DNA from: Gemmatimonadota bacterium | GTDB lineage: Bacteria > Latescibacterota > UBA2968 > UBA8231 | Direction of reading: 5' to 3' | Length of the DNA stretch: 38,772 bases | Assembly (NCBI GenBank): GCA_028875345.1 | Contig: JAPPEG010000182.1 | Location: 1 to 38,772, forward strand | Shown here: positions 15,632 through 24,347 of the stretch, piece after piece | Layout: every line of letters starts with the position of its first letter | Position numbering within the stretch: the first letter of the stretch is position 1 | Notes under the pieces: generated by a model | What the model was told of the DNA's origin: nothing | Seen by the model: the letters and a program-made list of their open reading frames with translations, nothing else | Databases searched by the model: none | Program-made: the position numbers and the translations under genes

Positions 15632-16716
15632 GGTTTGACTTCTTTCCCAAAACAATACAGCACGCCGTCGGTGGCTCCAATGACGAGTCGGCCGGCGGCG
15701 ATGGCCGGTGAAGCGGCGATGGTTGCGCCCGTTTCAAAGCGCCAGACTTCTGCGCCCGATGCGAGCGCGAGGGCGATGAGCGCACGGGCACCTACGTAAA
15801 TATAATCACCGGCGATGACCGGCGAGGAATCTACCCGTGCGCCTGCGGCAAAGGTCCACAAGGGTTGGCCCGTTTGCGGGTCTAGAGCGTGTACGAATTT
15901 GTCTCGGCCACCGATGACGATTGCTTGGTCGGCAACGGCTGGCGACGAGTAAAACGGGAATTTCCGCACCGCGTGGGCGTAGCGCCAGCGGATTGCTCCT
16001 GTGTCTAGATCGATGCCGAGTACTTCGTTGCCAAAGGTGCCTAGATACGCGCGTTCTGCATAGATGGCGGCGCTAGAAGCCACGTACCCGCCTAATTCAA
16101 GCTGCTGGTGCTGCGTGCCGTCGGCGCGATCCAAAAGACGCAGGTATCCGTCGCAACCGGCTACGGCTACGCGGTTTTTATATAACGCCGGCGTACTGTG
16201 AATATATCCCTCTGTGGCGATTTTCCAAATTAGGGTTCCAGCGGTTGCGTCGAGGCAGTACAGATGCTGGTCGTAGCTGCCAAAGTAGAGACGGTTGTCG
16301 GCATGGTTGGCCGAGGAGATGATGCCGGCGTCGGCGGCGAAAGTCCAGCGGCGCTGACCGCTTTGGATGGCGACGGCGTGGAAGGTGCCGGCTTCGTCGC
16401 CGAAGTACACGGTGCTGTCGGCGATGGTGGGGGAGGACTTGATTTCGCCGTCGGCTTGGTACTGCCATACTAGCGCGCCGGTGTGCAAGTCGAGTGCGTA
16501 GAGTTGCCCGTCGAGCGAGCCGACGTACACAGTGCCTTCGTGGATGGCGGCGGTGGATTCGATGGCGTCTTGGGGGGGGTAGGCCCACAGCAGCGTTAGG
16601 GGCGGAGCGAGTTCGGAGGTGGCGACGCCGGTGAGTTGGGGGTTGCCGCGGAAGGTGTTCCAGGTGTCGGCGGCGACGGTGGTGACTAGGAGTAAGGTTA
16701 AGAAGTAGAGTGGCAT
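15628..16716 (-). CDS. Secreted PQQ-like beta-propeller protein D (operon leader)
   Basis: A 362-residue secreted propeller, the first gene of the 11-gene operon. A signal peptide (MPLYFLTLLLVTTVAA) precedes DTWNTFRGNPQLTG and seven to eight regular blades such as VYVGSLDGQLYALDLHTG, LYFGSYDQHLYCLDATAG and VHALDPQTGQPLWTF. This regular BamB/PQQ-like architecture differs from the WPQWLGP group downstream, so it is not part of the tandem triplication. It probably works in the periplasm as a binding or scaffold protein; a cofactor cannot be confirmed. No strong ribosome binding site precedes the ATG. Confidence 0.87.
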   Translation of the reverse strand: MPLYFLTLLLVTTVAADTWNTFRGNPQLTGVATSELAPPLTLLWAYPPQDAIESTAAIHEGTVYVGSLDGQLYALDLHTGALVWQYQADGEIKSSPTIADSTVYFGDEAGTFHAVAIQSGQRRWTFAADAGIISSANHADNRLYFGSYDQHLYCLDATAGTLIWKIATEGYIHSTPALYKNRVAVAGCDGYLRLLDRADGTQHQQLELGGYVASSAAIYAERAYLGTFGNEVLGIDLDTGAIRWRYAHAVRKFPFYSSPAVADQAIVIGGRDKFVHALDPQTGQPLWTFAAGARVDSSPVIAGDYIYVGARALIALALASGAEVWRFETGATIAASPAIAAGRLVIGATDGVLYCFGKEVKP

Positions 16717-16733
16717 ATTCTGTTGGTTGAGGG

Positions 16734-16762
16734 ATTATGAACGAAAGTAAAGAAGAGGGCAA
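16734..16762 (-). promoter_or_regulatory. Putative sigma70-type promoter of the 11-gene operon
   Basis: On the minus strand TTGCCC (plus-strand 16757-16762) and CATAAT (16734-16739) are separated by exactly 17 nt. They match the -35 and -10 consensus at four and five of six positions. The implied transcript would have a very short leader before the ATG at 16716, consistent with the lack of a strong ribosome binding site there. This is a pattern match only. Confidence 0.4.
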
Positions 16763-16793
16763 AAGATTGCTAATTTGGTGGCAGACGACAGCC

Positions 16794-16813
16794 TTGACAG
16801 AGTTTGCGCAAAC
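16794..16813 (+). promoter_or_regulatory. Consensus -35 box and 12-bp palindrome upstream of the ABC exporter gene
   Basis: A perfect TTGACA (16794-16799) is followed two bases later by the exact palindrome GTTTGCGCAAAC (16802-16813), which would sit in the promoter spacer. No good -10 is visible at 17 nt. The position between divergent genes suggests a repressor site, but no regulator gene is nearby. Confidence 0.35.
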
Positions 16814-16906
16814 GCGGAAACTCCGACAACAACACTCGCGATCTGATGTCCTTGATTCACTGCGCGGTTCGGTTTGACCGCATTCAGACAGAGGTAGTAG
16901 CCTGCA

Positions 16907-18760
16907 ATGTCGGATAAGGAAGGCTCAGGGTTCGCGATTCTTCGGCCCATAGCCCAGATAATCGAATATTACCCTCGGTGCGTCCGCTTAGTTTGGGATG
17001 CGGCCGGGCTGAATGCCATCCTGGCCGTCGGAGTAAGCATGCTCGGTGCTGTGGTTCCGGCTGCGCAGGTCTGGATCACCAAGATTGTCATAGACAGTGT
17101 AGTCAGCGCCGTGGATGATGGGGGTGGAGCCGCAGTGGACTGGGTTGGGCTGCTGATACCGGTCGCTGGTGTTTTCGGCGTTTGGGTCCTCGGTTCTATA
17201 TGTGGCGCAGCGGCGAATGGGCTGATAGAAAAAGTCGGGTACCTTGTCAGAACCCACAGCGAGTATTTGATCATAAGGAAGGCGGCTCAGCTCGACATCG
17301 CCTTCTTCGAGAACTCGGCCTTTTTCGATGAAATGGAAAAGGCTAGGAGCGAAAGCAGCTATCGAGCTTACAACCTCGCCGCCTTGTCTCTGACAATCGT
17401 TTCCTCATTGACCGGACTTACAGCCATGTTGGCAGTACTGCTCTCAGTACACTGGGCAGCGCCAATAATACTGCTCGTCACTTCGGCACCGCAGGTGATC
17501 GTCGGCGGTCATTACGCCGGCAAGCACTTCTCATTGGTCGGAGCAATGGCCAGTAATCGGCGCATGGCAGAATACATGTCGCGGCTACTCGGCTCTCGCG
17601 AGGCAGTCAAGGAGATCCGCATCTTCGCACTACACGAGGAATTGCTGAGACGATTCCACAATTTCTGGAGGTTATTTGGCAAGGAAACATTTCGCCTCCG
17701 GTTCGCCCAAGAACGATTCGGTTTTCTTTTAGGATTGATTACAATGATGGGAACGGCATCCATCTGGGCTTACGCCGTGGTGCGAGCCGTGGGTGGCCAT
17801 ATCAGCGTGGGCACCGTGGCACTTGCATTCCAAGCTGCCGAGCAGGGACGATCTGGGTTTTCCAGCCTGTTTAGTAATCTTGGGATTTTCTACGAGCATA
17901 CGATCTTCGCCGGGATTCTCTTCCGGTTCCTCGACCTCGACCCCCGCTCAGTTGAAGGGGCGCTGGCACCGCCTCCCGCGTCTCCTGCACCAGTCCCTGA
18001 CCGTCTAACCCAAGGCATTGAGTTCCGGAACGTCTCCTTCCGCTATCCAGGCTCCGACAAGTATGTGGTAAAGAACGTCTCTTTTACTATCAGGGCGCGC
18101 GAATCGGTAGCCATTGTCGGGGAGAACGGAGCGGGTAAGACGACCGTCGTCAAGCTCTTGGCGCGGTTCTACGACCCGACGGAAGGTGCCATTTACTTGG
18201 ATGGACGAGATCTGCGGGAATACGATTTAGCAAGCCTGCGCCGCCAAATCGGGGTGATTTTCCAGGATTTTGTTCGCTACGATCTGTCAGCCAAGGAGAA
18301 CGTCGGCTTTGGTCAAGTGGACCTCCTAGACGACGATGATCGGATCGAACGCGCGGCATACGAGGGCGGTGCTTCAGACCTAATCAAGGGTCTGCCGAAG
18401 GGATACGACACGATCCTGGGAAAGGAATTCGACGAAGGGGTTGATCTGTCTGGTGGCGAGTGGCAGAAGATCGCGCTCAGTCGTGCGTTCATGAAAGAGG
18501 CGGAGGTTCTCATCTTGGACGAGCCGACAGCCGCTCTCGATGCGTTCGCTGAACGCGATGTTTTCTCGCGCTTTGCCGAGCTCACGTCAGACCGAACGGC
18601 GATCTTCATCTCCCACCGCTTCTCCACCGTGCGCATGGCCGATCACATCCTCGTTTTGCAACAGGGAGAGCTTGTCGAGCAGGGGAGTCATGAGCAGCTC
18701 TTGGCCGAGGACGGCCGGTATGCGCAGATGTTCAATACTCAGGCGAAGCAGTATCGGTAG
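16907..18760 (+). CDS. ABC exporter (fused membrane and ATPase domains)
   Basis: A 617-residue half-transporter. Hydrophobic segments spanning about residues 35-335 form the membrane domain, and the ATPase follows from about 370. Walker A is GENGAGKT (405-412), the Q-loop Gln453, the signature LSGGE (514-518), Walker B VLILDE (534-539), the D-loop A-L-D at 543-545 and the switch His570. It resembles exporters of peptides, lipids or natural products (MsbA/lantibiotic type) and would act as a homodimer in the inner membrane. It is transcribed divergently from the 11-gene operon, with 190 bp between them, and could export that pathway's product; this is inference. Confidence 0.92.
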   Translation: MSDKEGSGFAILRPIAQIIEYYPRCVRLVWDAAGLNAILAVGVSMLGAVVPAAQVWITKIVIDSVVSAVDDGGGAAVDWVGLLIPVAGVFGVWVLGSICGAAANGLIEKVGYLVRTHSEYLIIRKAAQLDIAFFENSAFFDEMEKARSESSYRAYNLAALSLTIVSSLTGLTAMLAVLLSVHWAAPIILLVTSAPQVIVGGHYAGKHFSLVGAMASNRRMAEYMSRLLGSREAVKEIRIFALHEELLRRFHNFWRLFGKETFRLRFAQERFGFLLGLITMMGTASIWAYAVVRAVGGHISVGTVALAFQAAEQGRSGFSSLFSNLGIFYEHTIFAGILFRFLDLDPRSVEGALAPPPASPAPVPDRLTQGIEFRNVSFRYPGSDKYVVKNVSFTIRARESVAIVGENGAGKTTVVKLLARFYDPTEGAIYLDGRDLREYDLASLRRQIGVIFQDFVRYDLSAKENVGFGQVDLLDDDDRIERAAYEGGASDLIKGLPKGYDTILGKEFDEGVDLSGGEWQKIALSRAFMKEAEVLILDEPTAALDAFAERDVFSRFAELTSDRTAIFISHRFSTVRMADHILVLQQGELVEQGSHEQLLAEDGRYAQMFNTQAKQYR

Positions 18761-18786
18761 GCGGGATCCTTCTCATTCTTCCCCCA

Positions 18787-19914
18787 TCAAAACGCCATCT
18801 CATAAAGCCGCAGGAAGTCCGCTTCTTGCAAAGGAAGCGGGTTGAAGGTACCGGTCCACTGCCCAGCGGCTTCTTGGGCCATGGCGGGTAGATCGCTTGC
18901 GGCGACCTGACAATCGGCGAGTCGGCGCGGTAGTCCCGCCATAGCGCACAATTCTTCGAGATGGGCGGCGAGTGCGAGTGCGCTGCCGTTGAGTTGGATG
19001 TCCGCGCATAGTTCGCCGTATAGATCGTCCACTACTTGGCCGTTCAACCGAATTACGTGCGGCAGCATCAGGGCTACGGCGCGGCCGTGGGAGAGTGGGT
19101 AGCGGGTGGTGAGGGGGTTGGCGGTGGCGTGGGCGGCACCGAGCATGGAGTTTTCGATGGCGGTGCCGGCTAGGTGGGCACCTAAAAGCATGGCGTCGGC
19201 GGCGTTTTGGGGATCGGCGACGGCTGCTGCGTAGTGGGGTGCTAGTAGCTGCCAGGCTTGGCGGGCGAACATTTGCGAGAGGGGTGTGCGGCGGGTGGAG
19301 ACGTAGCTTTCGACGGCGTGGGCGAGGGCGTCGATGCCGGCGTCGGCGCGGACGCGCAGGGGGACGCTGGTCAGCACGTTTGGGTCGAGGATGGCGATGT
19401 GGAAGCGCGCTTTGCGGTCGCCGCAGGCCATTTTGGCATTCGTGTCGCCGCAAGTAATCAGGGCGTAGGATTGAGCCTCGCTGCCCGTTCCGGCTGTGGT
19501 GGGGATGCCGATGGAGGGCAGCATGGATTGGGCGGCTTTGCCGTAGCCTTGGTAGTCCTGCATTTGGCCGCCGTTGGTCAGCAGGAAATTGATGCCCTTG
19601 GCGCAGTCCATAGCGCTGCCGCCGCCCAAGGCGACGATCAGGTCGATGGGGCCGTGGGAGCGGGCGTGGTGGACGCCAGCGGCTACGTGTTCGGTCGTGG
19701 GGTTTTCTCCTACGGCGGAAAAAGTGGTTGTCTTTAGGCCGGCGTTTTGTAGCGCGTGATAGGCCTGTTCGGCGAGGCCGGCTTGGACGAGGCCGGGATC
19801 GGTTACGAGCAGGGCGCGGGGGCCGGCCAATGCGATGGCGAGATCGCCTAGTTGGTCGAGAGTCCCAGCACCAAAGACTACGCGGATGGATGGATCAAAG
19901 TCGAAGGGGGTCAT
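18787..19914 (-). CDS. Iron-containing alcohol dehydrogenase
   Basis: A 375-residue group III (iron-type) alcohol dehydrogenase, interconverting aldehydes and alcohols with NAD(P)H. The nucleotide-binding GGGSAMD begins at residue 97, IPTTAGTGSE is at 137-146, and the metal ligands fit Asp195, His199, His262 and His276 (DAGIDALAHAVES, GAAHATANP, YPLSHGRAVALMLP). Length is normal. The ATG overlaps the TGA of the upstream aldehyde dehydrogenase (ATGA), so they are co-translated; together they look like AdhE split into two proteins. It ends 26 nt from the convergent ABC exporter gene, with no clear terminator. Confidence 0.92.
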   Translation of the reverse strand: MTPFDFDPSIRVVFGAGTLDQLGDLAIALAGPRALLVTDPGLVQAGLAEQAYHALQNAGLKTTTFSAVGENPTTEHVAAGVHHARSHGPIDLIVALGGGSAMDCAKGINFLLTNGGQMQDYQGYGKAAQSMLPSIGIPTTAGTGSEAQSYALITCGDTNAKMACGDRKARFHIAILDPNVLTSVPLRVRADAGIDALAHAVESYVSTRRTPLSQMFARQAWQLLAPHYAAAVADPQNAADAMLLGAHLAGTAIENSMLGAAHATANPLTTRYPLSHGRAVALMLPHVIRLNGQVVDDLYGELCADIQLNGSALALAAHLEELCAMAGLPRRLADCQVAASDLPAMAQEAAGQWTGTFNPLPLQEADFLRLYEMAF

Positions 19915-21305
19915 CCGGCCCTGCGCTGCAAGGCGCGCTGCTGGTAGAGGAAGTCGAAGAGGTTGCCCTCGTGCGGCTGATCCCAGGCGATTTCGTGGGT
20001 GGGGATCGGGCCGAGGTTGAGGCGTTCGATGTGGGGTGCGGCGAGCAGTTGACGCGTTAGGCTCTCGTCTTCGGTGAGGGCGGTAGCTACCAGCGTCGGG
20101 CCGATGCGCGCGACCATTTCTTCTTGTGGGACTTCGACGACTGAGGCAAAGGGGAAGAGGTATTCGGTATTGGCTAACGGGTGTTGCCAGTCGGAGGCGT
20201 GGATCAAGGTTGGGTTGAGGAAGGTGCAGCCGCCAGTCTCAGCGATGCGTTCGCCTTGGCCTCTGGCTGTGTCTGTTGTGTCGCCGAGTTGGGCGTCGAT
20301 TAGGGATGAGAACTGGTGCGCTACTGCGGGGTTGGAGAAGGCGGCGATTTGGGCTTGGGGGTCGTCGAGGGGGCGGGCCTGGATTTGGCCCAGGCGCTCG
20401 CCGAGGGCGGCGGCGATTGCGCGGCCGTGGGCGGGCACCCAGATGCCGGAGGCGTTGAGGCAGGAGCGGCCTCCGTTGGAAGCGATTGAGGCGACCATGA
20501 GGTCGAGGTATTGCTCCCACTGGTCGATTTTGTCCGCGCCGATGATGATCTTGCTACGCCCTGGTCCGTGTAGTTGGATGCGGGAGTCGTCGCGCCAAGG
20601 AGCGACCGTGGGACCGCCGCCGAATAGCAGCGAGCGGCCGCAGCGGAGCAGGATCTCGGTGCTGCCGCCGTGGTCGGTCGGGTAGTAGCTCAGGGCTTGG
20701 GGTGGACAGCCGGCTGCGATCAGGGATTGGGCGATGCGGTAGGGCGTCCACGGCTCTTCGCGTCCCGGCTTGAGCACCAGCGGGGTCTTGAGTGGGATGG
20801 CTGGCAGCCACAGCGCGTGGACGCCAGGCGAGTTGCTCGGCAGGACGCAGCCGAGGGCTTGGGCGTGGGACGCGAAGTGGAGCGGACTTGGGCCGTCGTC
20901 GAGGACGGTTAGGTCCAGGCCTCGGGTCAGACCGCTGAGCACGGCGGACATTTCAATGCCGACGCGGTGGATTTTGTCCATGTTGGCGCGGGCCAGCGAC
21001 TGTGGTAGGCCGGTGGTGGCCGAGACTTGCGCGACGTAGTCGTCCGGGGTTTGGCCGTCGTCGCCTAAAGGGAGTTCGGCGCGTAAGAAGAGGTCAGCGG
21101 CTCGTTGGCAGATGGCGACCAATTCGGCGACGGTGAGGGCTTGCAGGGCTTGGCGGTTGCGCTCTTGGGCGGCTAAGTCGCGGGAGATTAGGCCGCGGTT
21201 GGCTTGGCTGACTTGGGCCAGGGGTTGGCCGGTGGCGATGTGGGCGACGGTGAGGCGGTCGAGGCTGGTATAGGGTTGGCCGGCGCGGAGGATAGGTAGG
21301 TGCAT
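19911..21305 (-). CDS. Aldehyde dehydrogenase family protein, likely CoA-acylating type
   Basis: A 464-residue aldehyde dehydrogenase. The oxyanion Asn157 lies in LPSNSPGVH, LVLKPGR (176-182) contributes to cofactor binding, and the nucleophile is Cys282 in SNGGRSCLNASG. The usual general-base Glu motif (E-L-G-G-K) is replaced by SKIIIG at 251-256. Loss of this Glu is characteristic of CoA-acylating dehydrogenases (AdhE, PduP, LuxC-like), which make acyl-CoA from aldehyde or the reverse. Coupled translation with the iron alcohol dehydrogenase supports a two-step acyl-CoA/alcohol interconversion. The C-terminal half (LNLGPIPTHEIAWDQPHEGN) is unusual, so substrate is open. The ATG at 21305 faces the divergent TonB receptor gene. 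Confidence 0.85.
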   Translation of the reverse strand: MHLPILRAGQPYTSLDRLTVAHIATGQPLAQVSQANRGLISRDLAAQERNRQALQALTVAELVAICQRAADLFLRAELPLGDDGQTPDDYVAQVSATTGLPQSLARANMDKIHRVGIEMSAVLSGLTRGLDLTVLDDGPSPLHFASHAQALGCVLPSNSPGVHALWLPAIPLKTPLVLKPGREEPWTPYRIAQSLIAAGCPPQALSYYPTDHGGSTEILLRCGRSLLFGGGPTVAPWRDDSRIQLHGPGRSKIIIGADKIDQWEQYLDLMVASIASNGGRSCLNASGIWVPAHGRAIAAALGERLGQIQARPLDDPQAQIAAFSNPAVAHQFSSLIDAQLGDTTDTARGQGERIAETGGCTFLNPTLIHASDWQHPLANTEYLFPFASVVEVPQEEMVARIGPTLVATALTEDESLTRQLLAAPHIERLNLGPIPTHEIAWDQPHEGNLFDFLYQQRALQRRAG

Positions 21306-21400
21306 GAGTTTGGATTTTGGGTTAGAGTTAGAGTAAGCACTTGCAATCTATAATCTATAAATCTGTATCGCAGAACAAAACTCGGGGGCTTGGTTGATTT
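21306..21400. promoter_or_regulatory. Divergent promoter region, aldehyde dehydrogenase / TonB receptor
   Basis: The 95-bp gap contains a perfect TATAAT at 21349-21354 within a short tandem run of aatctata-like units, on the receptor strand. No convincing -35 sits 17 nt upstream, and the receptor ATG lacks a strong ribosome binding site. Divergent layout suggests shared control of both transcripts. Confidence 0.4.
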
Positions 21401-23536
21401 ATGTTTAATCTGCGTTTCAGGTTAGTCGTCTTGGCTGCCATCTGCATCGCGAATCAACTGTCGCTGTCTTTTCTAGACCGTGCGGCGGCGCAGGATGATT
21501 CTGACAGGATTTATCAATTTGAAGAAACTGTTGTCACTGCGGAGCGGATGGAAAACTCGCTTTTTGAATCAACTGCTGCTGTGTCGGTGCGTACTAGCGC
21601 CGAGATGGAGTTCCTGCCACTGAAAAATCTCGCCGCTGCGCTGGAGACTTTTCCGGGAATTTCGTTTTTGCACCGCGATGGACTGGGGCGCGATCCGTTG
21701 GCAACGCTGCGCGGTTTTTACGGTGGCGGGGAAGCAGAATATCTGCTGGTTATGATCGATGGAAGGCCGATCAATGAGCTTGAGAAAGGGTTGATGAATT
21801 GGAGTGCCATTCCACTTGCAAGTATTAGCTCGATTGAATTCCTGCGCGGAGGCGCGTCTTCGCTGTACGGCGATGCTGCGATTGGTGGCGTTGTCAACGT
21901 TGTTACTTCTGGCGAGTATGGACCTCTAACGCAGATTTCAGCAACGGGTGGCAACTTTGGGTCACTTGGCGCACAGGCGCGAACAAGTGGCCTTTGGCAT
22001 GGGCGAGAGTATGTGGCATTTGGATCGGGGGAGCGGTACGCCGAGTTCCGAGACCATGCGGACCGCGCGGCAGAAAACCTTGGGGGTTCGCTCACACTGC
22101 GGCAAAAACCCAACGGTTCGCTTGCGGTTTCAACAACGCATCACTTTCAGCAATTTGATGAACCCGGCCCGTTGACTGGCGCTGAGTTAGATGACGACCG
22201 CTCCCAATCGACACCGTTCTATAAGTTTGACCATACTGCCGACCGGACGCATCGGGCGGCGATAACAGGTGATTACAATCTTCGCGACAGGGCCAAATTC
22301 TCCGGTGCGGTTTCCGGCGAGATCCGCGATTCCGATGCGGTCAGGACATTGCAACTGAGCCCCGAATTTGCCGACACCAAGAATCGTTTACTTACGGCTT
22401 CGCGCCTCACAAGTTCGCTGCAACTGACGCTCGACCAACTAGGACTTCTTCACAAAGATCGCCTCAGTCTTGGCATTGACGCGGGCGTGCATTCGCTCTC
22501 GTCCGAGTATTATCAGTTCCTTCTTGGTGGACTGGCTGACTATAGTGAGATGAGTGCCGTTGAGCGCGGCGCATTGGAGGAAAAGGGCACTAGCACTCGG
22601 CGTTCGGCGGCGGGGTTCCTGCAGTACGAACTTACGCCGATGCAAACACTGCGCGTCGTCTTGGGGGTGCGCGCCGATATAATTCGCGATCAGTTTACCC
22701 CTAAATCGCCGAGTGAAGGGGAGGAACAATCAACGACCCATGCGGAGTTGAGTCCAAAAGCGGGAGCGAATTTTCGTTATGTAAAAACAGAGCGGCATGT
22801 CGGCAATCTGTACGCCAACGTTGCGCGATCGTTCAAAGCTCCAACACTGGATCAGCTCTATGACCAGCGTTCAATTATCTTTGAGATCTCGCCGAATCCT
22901 CCGTTTAAAGTCTTACTTTCAAGTGGTGATTTAAATCCGCAGTTTGGGACATCTATTGAGGTGGGAGGTTATCATCGCGCGGTGCTGTTCCCGAACCTCC
23001 TGTACGGCGAACTTTCGCTCGCGGCTTATACCATGGACATGAAGAATGAGTTGGATTTTGATCTTCAGCAGCTCAAGTACGTGAATATCAGCAAAAGCCG
23101 CCATCAGGGGATTGAAACGGGTCTCAGGTTTAGGGTGAAGTCGAACCTGAATTTGTTTCTCAATTACACCCACCAATCCGCTAAGTCTCAAATTGGCGAG
23201 TATGCCGGCAAATTCTTGAAGGCAATCCCACGCGATGTGATCTACGGCGGCGTCAACGCTGCACATAAATCCGGCTTGGGTGGGAGTATCGTCGTTAAAT
23301 CTGCGAACCGCATTTTTCTTGATGACGCGAATGCGATTACCCTGCCCAACTATAGCACTGTGGATGTTCGGCTCAAATATCAAGTGGGTCTAGTTGCCGC
23401 TACGCTTGACGTATTCAATATCTTTGATCAATCCTATAGTACAACGGGGTATCCCGACGCATCGGGAAGTGGACATAGCTACTTCTACCCAGCCGCTGGA
23501 CGGCATGCGCACTTTGGTTTTCAACTTCAGCATTAG
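21401..23536 (+). CDS. TonB-dependent receptor (BtuB/CirA-like)
   Basis: A 711-residue outer-membrane receptor. The signal peptide runs to about residue 31 (RAAAQDD), followed by the TonB-box-like region EETVVTAERMENS. The plug domain has LLVMIDGRPINELEKG and IEFLRGGASSLYGDAAIGGVVNVVT, the pattern of vitamin B12/colicin I-type receptors rather than the siderophore class at 8419. The barrel ends FGFQLQH. Its base composition is less GC-biased than the flanking genes. It is divergent from the dehydrogenase pair. Ligand unknown. Confidence 0.93.
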   Translation: MFNLRFRLVVLAAICIANQLSLSFLDRAAAQDDSDRIYQFEETVVTAERMENSLFESTAAVSVRTSAEMEFLPLKNLAAALETFPGISFLHRDGLGRDPLATLRGFYGGGEAEYLLVMIDGRPINELEKGLMNWSAIPLASISSIEFLRGGASSLYGDAAIGGVVNVVTSGEYGPLTQISATGGNFGSLGAQARTSGLWHGREYVAFGSGERYAEFRDHADRAAENLGGSLTLRQKPNGSLAVSTTHHFQQFDEPGPLTGAELDDDRSQSTPFYKFDHTADRTHRAAITGDYNLRDRAKFSGAVSGEIRDSDAVRTLQLSPEFADTKNRLLTASRLTSSLQLTLDQLGLLHKDRLSLGIDAGVHSLSSEYYQFLLGGLADYSEMSAVERGALEEKGTSTRRSAAGFLQYELTPMQTLRVVLGVRADIIRDQFTPKSPSEGEEQSTTHAELSPKAGANFRYVKTERHVGNLYANVARSFKAPTLDQLYDQRSIIFEISPNPPFKVLLSSGDLNPQFGTSIEVGGYHRAVLFPNLLYGELSLAAYTMDMKNELDFDLQQLKYVNISKSRHQGIETGLRFRVKSNLNLFLNYTHQSAKSQIGEYAGKFLKAIPRDVIYGGVNAAHKSGLGGSIVVKSANRIFLDDANAITLPNYSTVDVRLKYQVGLVAATLDVFNIFDQSYSTTGYPDASGSGHSYFYPAAGRHAHFGFQLQH

Positions 23537-23612
23537 CTGGATTGATCGGAATAGGGTTGTCGCTGTGCCTTGTATGGAACTCTCAAAGCCTGTGGTTATT
23601 TCGAGCCGAGTA

Positions 23613-24005
23613 TCACCGTGCAGCCCCACCGACGGCGGCACCGAGAGCTTGATCGAAGGTCTGGATCTCGCTTACGCCGCGTCGGCGACAGCTAGCTAAG
23701 TGGCAGAGGTCTCGGGCACCCAAGGTGGGATGCTGTGCGTGGAGTTGCCGCGCTAGGGTGACATCCTTCTGTTCCAGCGGCCACACCTCCACGCGGGACT
23801 TGGTGATTAGCGCTAGGGCGGCATCGAGCGTCTGCACTCGCGCAACCGGCAGGTAGGCGTGGGCCAATTCCTGCAGCACCTCTGCCGATGTGCACAGAGG
23901 CGTGCGGGATCGGGTGCATTCGGCGAAGAATTCCCGCGCTGGATCGCGGAGGGGATGCGGCCGGCCCACCGCGTACATGAAGACGTTGGTATCGACAAAG
24001 ATCAC
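23613..24005 (-). CDS. VapC-type PIN-domain toxin
   Basis: A 130-residue PIN-domain ribonuclease. The acidic metal-binding residues are visible: Asp5 (MIFVDTNVFMY), Glu46 in AEVLQELAHAY, Asp99 in LGARDLCHLAS and Asp118 in IQTFDQAL. VapC toxins cleave tRNA or rRNA and are held inactive by the antitoxin from the upstream gene. It starts with GTG at 24005, overlapping the antitoxin TGA as GTGA, the usual coupled arrangement. It ends 76 nt from the convergent TonB receptor gene. Confidence 0.9.
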   Translation of the reverse strand: MIFVDTNVFMYAVGRPHPLRDPAREFFAECTRSRTPLCTSAEVLQELAHAYLPVARVQTLDAALALITKSRVEVWPLEQKDVTLARQLHAQHPTLGARDLCHLASCRRRGVSEIQTFDQALGAAVGGAAR

Positions 24006-24277
24006 GTCTTGGCTGCGTCCCGTTTACGCGAATCGTCAATGACGGCTAAGTGCTCTTGCCAATCCGGTTCTCGACCAGGACCTTCCAATGCGTCGCAGGC
24101 ACTGAAGAATTTTTCAAGGTCGGCTGGGGATTCGAAGGGGTGGGATTGCTGCTGTTCTTCGAGCCGTCGGCGGGCGGCGACCCTGAGCCACGCGCTCAAG
24201 GTCATGCCCTCGCTCTGCGCCTGATGGACGAAGCGATCACGGTCCTCGTCGGGGATCACTAACTGAACTCTGGCCAC
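24002..24277 (-). CDS. VapB-like ribbon-helix-helix antitoxin
   Basis: A 91-residue antitoxin. The N-terminus VQLVIPDEDRDRFVHQAQSE and GMTLSAWLRVAARRRLEE form a ribbon-helix-helix DNA-binding fold at about residues 3-43. The acidic C-terminal part (FESPADLEKFFSACDAL...PDWQEHL) resembles the toxin-wrapping tail of VapB proteins paired with PIN toxins. AAGGAG lies upstream of the ATG. An inverted repeat at 24304-24322 just upstream could be its autoregulatory operator. Confidence 0.87.
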   Translation of the reverse strand: MARVQLVIPDEDRDRFVHQAQSEGMTLSAWLRVAARRRLEEQQQSHPFESPADLEKFFSACDALEGPGREPDWQEHLAVIDDSRKRDAAKT

Positions 24278-24303
24278 TTTTATCTACTCCTTTTATATAA
24301 GCG

Positions 24304-24322
24304 TGTGTATAGACAATACACA
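24304..24322. promoter_or_regulatory. Inverted repeat, possible VapB operator
   Basis: Seven-base arms tgtgtat (24304-24310) and atacaca (24316-24322) are perfectly complementary with a 5-nt centre. The repeat lies 26 nt upstream of vapB next to a TATATA sequence, where a ribbon-helix-helix dimer pair would repress the toxin-antitoxin promoter. It also lies upstream of the divergent HAD gene, which could share this control. Confidence 0.45.
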
Positions 24323-24347
24323 TACTTATGCTGAAGGTCAACCGGAT

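Noticed and set aside
18761-18786. Terminator between the convergent ABC exporter and alcohol dehydrogenase genes
   Set aside because: No stem of useful length or T-tract is present in the 26-bp gap.
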